Positions 28,370-38,300 of a DNA stretch of 64,000 bases are shown in pieces. The DNA is from G963678445 sp963678445 (GTDB lineage: Bacteria; Hydrogenedentota; Hydrogenedentia; Hydrogenedentales; G963678445): the NCBI GenBank assembly GCA_963678445.1, contig OY782877.1, forward strand, positions 2,232,001-2,296,000, written 5' to 3'. The translations under genes and the position numbers were made by a program. The stretch's first letter is position 1, and each line of letters starts with the position of its first letter. Under the pieces are notes generated by a model, which saw only the letters and a program-made list of their open reading frames with translations, made no database searches and was not told the origin of the DNA.

Positions 28370-28471
28370 CCGTTCCCTAGGGGCTGCGGCGCGCGTTACC
28401 GCCAGGACGCCCTGAACAAGGGCTGGGCAAGCGAACAAGATGACGGTGCATAACACGGAACAGAAGGTCAT
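28370..28471 (-). other. Signal-peptide reading frame fused out of frame to the orphan deacetylase
   Basis: From ATG 28471 the minus strand reads MTFCSVLCTVILFACPALVQ and continues GVLAVTRAAAP, a convincing Sec signal, then stops about 100 bases later in this frame. The frame that continues into the deacetylase is offset by one. One indel near 28370-28400 would join the two into a secreted short deacetylase. The ATG lies 16 bases after the stop of the 280-aa gene, as expected for an operon. Either a true frameshift or a sequencing error is possible. Confidence 0.5.
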
Positions 28472-28487
28472 GAGTACATATAAATGA

Positions 28488-29330
28488 TTACTCTATACCG
28501 ATGGATAATCCATCCGGCATATACACATTCCATAGTTTTACAAGCTCTCGGTCGTTAATTATTTTATCATGCAAAACGCTTGTTTCTTCCTCTATGTCGG
28601 TTATGTGGCATCTGCTCTCCAAAGAAAGTTTTAGTAATCCTGCTAACGATAAAATTCTACATTCATCGTCATACGAATTACTTCTTCTATAACAATTATA
28701 TAATAGATTTGCATCCTGAGGCTCGTTGTTCTTGACAATCTTATTCCAAACATGTTTTCGCATAAGCCCATTAGCTTCATAAATATATCTTAGAGCCCAC
28801 TTCCTGTCTGAACTATCCAGAAATTCCACAATCTCGACAAACACTCCATACGAAATAGTGAAATCATCCGTATATGATAAGGTCATAGAGCTTTCGTCAA
28901 CCAAAACCCATCCACCCGATGTTACATCGGAACGATATAAACTTTTTTTTATAAAATCTTTGCTTAATTTACTGATCTCATTCTCCCGAATCAGTGTTAG
29001 ATAAGAAGCCGCAAATAACTTTATTTCCATGCTTTCCGTTTTATAAAAAACATTTTGTATGGTTTCTGCATACTCTAGGGCTTTTGCCTCCCGTAAGTAT
29101 TTTATGCAAAAACAACAATCCATAGCGCATTCCCCGGTAAGAGGATTTAAACTCATTAATTTATCGAACATAAAATCATTTAAATCAATATCTTTATACT
29201 TTTCTGAAATATCATCAAGTGAATTCCCGTTGCCGTATAGGCGGGATATATCCCTGAACCTAAGATCGTCATTTCCTGACAACTCCATACTTAAAAACAA
29301 AGCTATAAAAAAAGCAATGTATCTTTTCAT
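28488..29330 (-). CDS. Secreted Cys-containing protein of unknown function (intact copy)
   Basis: This 280-aa protein has a signal peptide (MKRYIAFFIALFLSMELSG) and GAGG eight bases upstream of ATG 29330. The mature part has a distinctive ECAMDCCFCIKYLREAKAL cysteine cluster. Helical stretches follow (EIKLFAASYLTLIRENEISK, RKWALRYIYEANGLMRKHVW, DECRILSLAGLLKLSLESRC) that could form an ARM/HEAT-like array. No family was recognised. It lies only 18 bp downstream of the giant surface protein gene and is AT-rich like that gene's last 700 bp, so the deacetylase end and this gene may have travelled together. A truncated duplicate lies at 24758-25516. Confidence 0.75.
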   Translation of the reverse strand: MKRYIAFFIALFLSMELSGNDDLRFRDISRLYGNGNSLDDISEKYKDIDLNDFMFDKLMSLNPLTGECAMDCCFCIKYLREAKALEYAETIQNVFYKTESMEIKLFAASYLTLIRENEISKLSKDFIKKSLYRSDVTSGGWVLVDESSMTLSYTDDFTISYGVFVEIVEFLDSSDRKWALRYIYEANGLMRKHVWNKIVKNNEPQDANLLYNCYRRSNSYDDECRILSLAGLLKLSLESRCHITDIEEETSVLHDKIINDRELVKLWNVYMPDGLSIGIE

Positions 29331-29348
29331 ATCAATATCCTCGTATTT

Positions 29349-32300
29349 TTATTCTCCAAATGAAACGGGAATTATTCTGTCATTGTTTTCTGGTTCTTCT
29401 AGTGCTGACGAATCCACCCAATTGATTTTTTTATTATTTTCATGTGCGGTCTTTATTATCTGTGGAAGATATTTAGATTCAAAATAATCCCTCGTTCGCA
29501 CCTGAGAATCATGGAACAATATTATCACGGGATCAATGTTATTCTGAATGCAGCTTTCTAATCCTGCTGAAATATTTGAACAGACCTGTTCTACTGAGAT
29601 GTTCAGATCCCAATCTCTTGAATCCACATTCCAGTGTATGCTTTTCAAAAGAATGTTTTCTTTTTTTAGTATATTGATAACATCTGAGTTTGACCAACTA
29701 TTACCATATGGAGCCCTTGCATATTTAACAGTTCCATAGCCAAGAGTACTTAGAAACTCTTTTCCTGCCACAAAATCTGATTCAAGAGCACACTCGGTAT
29801 TTGGAAGATATGCGTCTTTTCCTAATCTGTCTCCCCAATCATCACTCGGTGTATGAGTCCCTTCTCCAGCAGTGTGTATCCCAACATCATGACCATTATT
29901 TTTAATATACTCGATTGTCTCAACTTTGCTTTCGATGAGCTCTCCATTTTTATCTCTCATGTAACCATCATCCAATTGTGAAAAGAACAAAGCCTTTATC
30001 TTATTTGCATTTAGAGTATTGACAATCGTTAGCGTAGTATTAGTCCTTGGGCCATCATCAAATGTCAACAATATGTTGACATGTTCAACTTCACGCACCA
30101 GAGCCTGGACAAGGGGAGTTGCGGGTGACGGGGTCTCTGGTTCGCCGCTTTTCGCCCCTCCTGATGCCGTTTTGAGGGGCTTGATGTAGATGGTCTGATC
30201 CGTGACCCAATGTTCGCTATCATCCTCCTCCGCATCGAGGCGGACATCGCAACGCCCCGCGCCGTTCGCGTAAAAGACGGAGCCTGTGCCTTTCCAGCGG
30301 ACAAACTCGTAGCCGTAACGAGGCGTGAAGGTGAGGGCGACAAGGCCGCCCTGGCCCTCGAAGTCTTCCAGGTTGTAGGGGGTGGCGGCGGTGTAGTAGC
30401 GGCCAGAGGGGCTGGCGGTGCAGTATCCCATGGCTTCGGGCGGCTCGTCGCCGCCGTCGATGCACGCGACGTCCCACTCGAGGACGGGCTTTTCTACGAG
30501 TTCCACCGTAGCGTGCATGGGGACATCCTCTTTCGGGATCCACCAATCCAGGCAATAGCTGAGACCAGCGTCTTCGATTATCTCGTCATTGATCACGGCA
30601 TGGGACACCTGCCAGCCGATGTCCGGACTGGCGAGGTAGCAGGCCTCGGGGCCGTCTCCGATAAAGGCGTCGCGCCATGGAGCAATAGGTTCGTCGTCGG
30701 GGTCGTCTGTAAAACCATGGTCGAGTCTATAAGACCCCACCCCGATGGAGCCTGGTCCGGTCAGGGTCGCCCGATGCATGTAGGGGCACGGATAGAGAGG
30801 ATAGAGGGAATAATATGTCCACAGCTTGGGGTAGACTCCAAACTGGCGTCCGTCGTATTCGTACCGGAGTCTGTCCACACGACACACGGCCTCCTTCTGG
30901 TATGTCGCCTCATGCTCATGACACGCAATCATCCAACCACAGTGGCGTTCATCATCGGCGATGGCAGATGCGTTCGGAGTGAGACTCAAGTTGACATAGG
31001 CCTCTGCCGGCCCCGAGACGGTCAGATCGTCGATGGAGACTCGTTGGTCGGAGGAGGTTACCGTGACGCTTCCTTCGAGGACGGGGTCCATTAACGTCAC
31101 CGTCATCTCCGGTTTCGCCTCTGGCATTATGATTTGAAATGGTTGACAATGCACGAATTCATCTTCGAGCTTATTGCTTCCATCCAGCAGGGTCCCCGGG
31201 GCGGACCATTTTTTGAACCACCCTGCGTTTTGGGTAACGCGCACTCTGATGTGTCGGCCCAGTTGCGTTGGGACGGGCTGAGCCAAGGAAATGGCATGCT
31301 CTTCCCCCGTCGTCGGGTCTATCTCGAAGGCCATGACCCCAAAATGCACCCTATCCGGTTCGACGGAGGCTTCATAGACTATAAGCGCCCCTGGTTGTTC
31401 GAACGCATCGTTCCAGCAGTCTCCTTCTCCTTCTCCTTCTCCCTCTCCCTCTCCCTCGCCGCTGGGCGGCTCCTGTGGAATAACGCTGATAGATGGCTGA
31501 TAGGGATCGAGGGCCGTAGCTACAAAATCCTGGGTGAGCGAGAGGCTCATGGCGGGGTAGCCATTCACCTGCAACACCCACCACCATTCCTCAAGGTTTG
31601 TAAAACCGTCTCCATCCGCGTCACCGTCAGGACGAAGGTGCCGCGATTGCATGTTGCCGTAGGTTCTCAGGTCCATCTCCGTCACAATTCCAGCGTCCTC
31701 TAATACCGAACGCAGCCAGAAAGGATACTCCCAACCGCCAAGCAACAGGTAGGCCGCCGAAGCCAGCGTCAATTCCTCCTCCACTCCACTGCCGAGATAT
31801 CCCGCCGCGAAATCGCACTGCTCCAGAAATTCTTTCTGCACCCTCGAGCCCCACACGCCACCTTCATAATTGTATACCGGGTTCAGCACCAATTCCTCCA
31901 CCAGCGCCATTTCCGCTGCATCGGGGATGCCATTCCCCGACGCTCCGCTTTTGCCGCGATCAAAGGACAAGACCTCGCTTGCTTCGGTGACCTGGCCCGT
32001 GGTGAGCAGGAAGTACTCCAGTGCCGTGAGCAGGTCCAACTCATCCGCCCAAAGCTGCTGCTCGAATTCGGCTGTGATGTGCCAGTTTCCTTCGCATTCC
32101 AGAGATTGCACCGTCCCACTCTTGCCTGCGAGGTCTCCCCTCCATTGCCTGAAGAGCCAGCCCTCCGCCGGTTCTGCTGTTACGGTGATCTCATTGTAAT
32201 CGCAGGTTGGAGGATACGCCCAGGGATCGGCACAGTCGATAGCGTAAGTCGCAAACTCCCAAATACCTTCGCCCGGCGCTACCATACCCTCGCCCTTAAT

Positions 32301-35300
32301 GGAAACCGTTACCTGTATCGTCGGAATCGAAGCGATCTGTTCGGCTGCGACGGGCGGGTACGAATTTGGATCGGTAATCCAGTTTTGCACAGCAATCCCT
32401 AAGTTCGTCGTCCCACCAAAAGGAGGATAATAAAGCTGTAGGTATTGCAATTCTTGCAAGTCGGTGTATCCGTCGCCGTCGGTGTCGATTTCGCCGTTGC
32501 ACTGCAGGTTTCCGGCATACACGGTGACGCCGCGGGATTCGAGAAGCGGTATGTGCACACAAACGGCTGGGCAGTTCTCTAGTGGGTTGCCTGTAAGCCA
32601 GAGAATGTCGTCGGTGGCGATGTTGGGGTTGGCTATCAAGGGGGTAATGTCGGTGATATTGTTGCCGATGAGGTCAATTTTGTCTAGGTTGCGGAGGGAT
32701 TGAAGGGAGGTGATATTAGCTACGTGATTTTCAATGTTCATGTTAAATGAATTGTTGAGCATGAGGGTCTGTAGTTCGGTCATGTTGCTGTTGAGGGCGC
32801 TGATGTCGGTGATGCCGCAGTTGGGCAGGCAGATGCGTTCCAGTGCGTGCAGGTTGATCAGTGCGTTTATGTCGCCCAGGTTTTGGAAGTTGCCGATGAT
32901 ATGTAGCTTTTGAAGGCGGGTCAGGTTGGCAAGGGCATCCAAAGTGTTCACGTTGGCAAACCAGATGATCAGCTCGCGTAGGTGGGTCAGGCTGGAAAGA
33001 GGAGTGAGGTCGGAAACGTTTATCTGTTCGCCGGTGTTAGGATCTTCTCCCCAGGACACTATGCCGAGTTTTTCCAGGTTGGTGCAGTATTGAAGCCCTG
33101 CGAGGGTAGTTACGCCCCAAATGCCTAGTGTGCCGTAGATTTCGGTGATGTCGGTGAGTTCGTGGGCGTAGAGGGGGGCGTCGGCTTCTTTGCTGAGTTG
33201 TTCGCGGATGTTTTTGGTTATTTTGGGGTCGAAGGTGACTAGCTTGCCGTAGTTTGCGGTAAGTTGGTAGTCGGTGTTCATGGTGAGGGTAAGGGGGTTC
33301 TGGTCGGATTCGAGGGTGCCGGACCAGCCTAAGAAGTCGTAGCCGTCGGGAGTGGGTGCGGTCAGGGTGACGGTGGTGTCGGGGGGGTAGCAGCCGCCTT
33401 CGTCGGGCGCCGGGCTGCAGTTTATGCTGGTACCGTCGGGAGCGCGGTGGGTTTGGGTGCTCAGGTGGTACCAACGTTGGAAGTGGGCGGTCACGTTTTT
33501 GTCTGCACCGTCGATAAGAACGGTCTGTGGGGTGGCGTTGCCGGTAAGCGCACCTGTCCATTCCACGAAACGCCAGTGGGTGTCTGTGCGGGCGTGCAGA
33601 GCAACGGTGTTGCCGTCGAGCAGGGGATAGGGGTTGGGGCCGCGCGTGAAGTAGCCGTTGCGTTCGATTTCGATGAAGCAGTTGTCGTGCGCTTCTGGTT
33701 GTATGTTGAGGGTCAGGTATCGTTGTATGAAGTGCGCGTAGACTTGGGCGTTGCCATTGATGGTAAAGCTCTGGGAGGTGGCGTCGCCGCTGATGCTGCC
33801 CCCGCTCCAGTGGTCGAATTGCCAACCGTCATACGATATGGCGGTTACTTCGATCTGGTCGCCATCAAAAACGATGTAGGATTCTTCTCCCGCAGGCAGG
33901 GTTACGCCGTTGCGTTTTACGTTTACGCATCCTTGCCCTTCTGCAACGCCCAGGTTAAGGATGCGTTGGACGAATTGGGCTTGTATGACGGTATCTTGGC
34001 TGATGGTGAGGGTAAGGGGGTTGGTGGTGGTAGGGGGGAAGGTGCCGCCGAGGATGATGCCGGTGTAGTGTTGGAAGCGCCAGTTGGGGTCGGGGGTGGC
34101 GGTGATGGTGAAGGTGTCGCCGTCGATGGCGGGGTATTCGGCTGCGCCGCCTATGGCTGTGCCGTTGCGTTTGACGGTAAGGGTGCCGCCTTGGCTGCTG
34201 GTGATGTAGACTCGGCGTTGGATGAATATGGCTTGGATGGCGCGGGCGCCGCCGTTGTTGAGGGTCCAGGTGCAGGGGTTGGTGGTGCCGTTGGGTACGC
34301 CTGCAAAGTGGCTGAATTGCCAGTCGCCGGAGGCGGCGATGGCGTTGAGGCGAAGGGTGTCGCCTTGGATGATGGGGTAGGAGGTTGCGGCGGGTTCGGC
34401 AGTGCTGCTGCCGTTTTTGTAGAGGGCGACGTTACCGGCGCCTGCGGGGCTGACGGTGATGGTCAGGCGCCCTTCCTGGATGAAGCGGGCGGTCAGGTTG
34501 ATGTCGGAGGTGATGGCGAAGGTGTTGGGGTTGAGGGTGGTATCGGTGAGGTCGCCGCCCCAACTGTCAAATTGCCAACCGGGGTCGGGGGTGGCTTGGA
34601 GTTGCACGACGGTTTGGTGGTCGAAGAGGTGATGCTGGGAGGGGGAACCGGTGATTTCGGTGCTTTGGCCGCCGTGGGGGCCTACCATGACGGTGCCGGA
34701 GCCGAAGTCGAGGGGGATGTCGCGGCTTACTTCGTGTTGCTGGATGAAGCTGGCGGTGACGGATTTGTCGGTGTCCATGGTGAGGGTCTCGTTTCCTAGT
34801 GCACTCGTCAGGTCGCCCGTCCAGCCCTGGAAGCGCCAGTGGTAGCCGGGGTGGGCGGAAATGTTGGCGCTGGAGTCGCGTTCGTAGGAAGCACCGTCCG
34901 GAGTGGGGGTAATGCTGTTTGCATCGGTGGCGTTGCCGGTCTCTATGATGGCGGTGGTCAGGTTGAAGGTGCATTTTATGTTCGTACGAACGGTTACGTC
35001 GCGGGCGCGAAGTTGATCAACGCCCCAGCAGGCGGAGTGGTGAGTGAGTGCGGTATCGTTTAGACTCACGTAGTCGCCTGCGTTCAGGTCGGGGTTATAC
35101 ACCAGGTTGGAAATGTCTTCCAGGGGATTGTCATCCAGGATAATCGTGTTTATAGCGGGAAGGGTGCCCAGGGACTGGATGTCGGTAAGTTGATTGTGGG
35201 AGAGCTGGATATATTCCAGTGAGGGGCGTCCATATAAGGCCCCTGCTGAGGTAATCTGGTTGTATTCTGCATAGAAGGCGCGAAGCTGGTCCAGTAATCC

Positions 35301-38300
35301 CAGACAGTCTATAGCAGATAGGTTGTTGTACGAAACGTTTAAGGTATACAGGTCAACGCAGTAACATAGGGGACACAGGTCGTAGATCTGGTTGTGCTCG
35401 AGCTCGAGATGAACCAGTTTCGTAACCCCATGCAGTACCACCAGATTCTGAATCTGGTTGTCCGACAAATCAAGTCGTGTGAGATTCTTCAGCTTTGCAA
35501 GGAATGCCGTATCTTCATCCGTCAGGGCACAACCGGTTATGGTGAGGTCGCTTAGACTTCCCAGTTCGCCCAGGGGCTCCCAATTGTCCGGCTGCATGTC
35601 GGACAATGACAAGCTATACAATTTTCCAAGTTTTTCCAGGGGCGTTAAATCGGTTATCGTGTTGCCTGATAAATCCAAACTCCGCAAGTCCCGGCAGTAT
35701 TCCAAACCACCAAGGTTGGTAATGCCCGCATTGCTGGCATCCAGGGTCGTAAAACCGGTGCCGATGAGGTCGTCGGTATAAATAGGTCCTGAGGTCTTGC
35801 CAAGCGCCGTCAACACCAACGCGCGTAGATTCTCATCGGAGAACACCACCATGTCGTGTCCTATCGACGAAAACGTGGCGTTGATCGTTTTGTTCCCATC
35901 CATCACGATCGAGGAGGGCGTATAGTATCCACGCAAATCTCCCCACCAGTAATCGAAGAAATAGTTCTCGTCCGCATAGGCATACAACGACACTTCATCG
36001 TTGGTGAGGTAATAGTATGTGCCGGCCTCGGGACTGGTGCGTCCGCCCGCATTATGCCCAATATGCAACATTGTTTCCGCAGGGAGAAATACCGCCTTGA
36101 GCGTTAGATCGGAATTTATGTCGAAGCAGTACGAGGAATCGGTGGAGAAGACCGTCTCGCCCTCCAGCCAATGCGAGAATACCCAACCTACTCCTCCCTG
36201 CGCCGATATGCAGGCCGTCGCACCATCTTGATACCCCCGCGTTTCCGTACATTGTCCTACTCCTTCTGGTGGCAGGATGGTTACAATCCACTGCGCTTCC
36301 AGAAAATTCGCCGTCACCGACTTGTCCGAATCCATCACCACCGTCACACAACTCCAGTCCGTCTGTTCTTCCTCAACATCCCCTGACCAATGAGAAAAAG
36401 TATACGGCAGGGTGGTACTATCTACACACAGCTCTACCGTGTTTCCCGCTTCATACACACGACTGCCCACAAAAGGCCACAGTTCCCCTGCGTTTGCAGG
36501 AGAGGCTGCCGCCGTCAGCGTATAGCCCATCCCGCAGGCACCTTCATAATCTACCGCAACCCCACGCGCGATCATCGCCGGGATATCCGTACAAAGCGCC
36601 TGCGTCCCCAACGGATTGCCTAACACATTTACGGATTCCAGGCTATACAAAGACATGGTATTCAACGGCGCCATATCCACAATTTGATTATTTTCTAGGA
36701 TAAGTCCCTGTAAAGAAACAGCCGAAGCAAAAGGACTCACATTCGATATAGCGCAATTATTGGCCAACACCCCCCAAAGACTTGTGCAACTTTGCAATGG
36801 CGACACATTCGACAACGATGTATTACCGGACACCTCCAGTATTTCCAGAGCACTGCAATCCGCCAACACACTCAACGATGTCAGACTATTACCCCCCAGC
36901 AACAGCCATTCCAACGCCGTAATATTCGCAAGATGCGTCATATCCGCATCCGTAAGCCCCGTCTCCTGCAACGTCAACTCCGTCAGCCGCGTCAGTCCAG
37001 CAAGATACGAAAAATCCCCTACAGACACCTTGCTCAAATACAACTCTTCCAGATTCGTCAACGACTGCAACGCCGAAATATCCGTTACCGCACAGCCCGT
37101 GAGTTCCAACGTCCGCAAATTCGTCAACCCAGCCAGTCCCGAGATATCCGTAAACGTATTCGACGCCGTTGCAACCTCAGCAACAGGACTGTCTGTATTC
37201 TCTCCAGCACTCCCCAGCAACAACGTCTCCAACTGCGTCAAATCCGACAAAAATGCCAAATTAGAAAGAAATTCCGTCGCCGATAGCTGGTTCTCACTCA
37301 AATTTAGCGCAGTCAGATTCGTAAGGCCTTCCAGGTAATCAATTTCAGAAAAGGCATTGTTAGACAAATCCAACGTCTGTAAATCCAGACAATAATGAAT
37401 CCCCTCAATCGAGGTAATTCCCAACCCAGACGCATCCAGAGACGTAAACCCTGTTCCCACCAAATCCCGCCAATACAACGTACCCGTCAATTTACCCACC
37501 GCCGCACGCACCGCCGTCTCCAACCGCACATCCGCGAAATACGTCGTCGCATCCAGCATCGGCAACGTCACCATCTGCACCTCGACATCCGAATCCATAG
37601 GAAACGTCGTTGGATTTTCCTTCACAGGAATTGCATCCATCCCAGTACCCGGGAAAAGGATTTCAAATTTCTCGAAGACCCAATCTTCTTCTGGAACCGC
37701 CATAATTTCCACCGGCGTACCCGCACGGTACTTCTCCGCAATCGGATATGGATACACGCCCCACCCCGACCACGATCGCGTCATCGTGACAAAATCCCCT
37801 GCAGGAATCGTCTGTACATCCAACGCCGCCGCATAATACGCTGCAAAATTCTGCTCAAACGTCGGCAAAACCGCCACCTCCTGCCACTCCAGCAAATTGC
37901 TGAATGTATCCCCATCCACATCCCCCTGCGCCGAAATCAACGGCACCAGCGACGTATCCAGAATAATGTCAAACGTCTCCTCCTCCGCAAACCCAATACC
38001 CAGCTCGTCCGAAAACACCGTGGCTATAAATACAGAAAGCGGATCTCCCAACACCGCATACGCCGTCAAGGTCTCAATCACCCCTGCGGGCACATTTGCA
38101 GGAATCGTCGCATTATCAAATAACGCCGACGCCGCCAACCAACGCGTTGCCAGCGCCGCATGCGTAAGCCCACCCGACGCCGAAAAATCTACCGTATCAT
38201 CCTTCAGTACACCCTCCAGCACCAAAAACTCCGCCAAATCCGGCACCCCATTCGGTTCCCCATACGCAACCCCATCCTCATCCAACGACGCCCCATTCAA

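Noticed and set aside
33447..34799. 450-codon plus-strand frame rich in Gly and Val opposite the giant surface protein
   Set aside because: It mirrors repetitive, C-rich codons of the minus-strand gene; composition is a shadow effect and no domain is recognisable.
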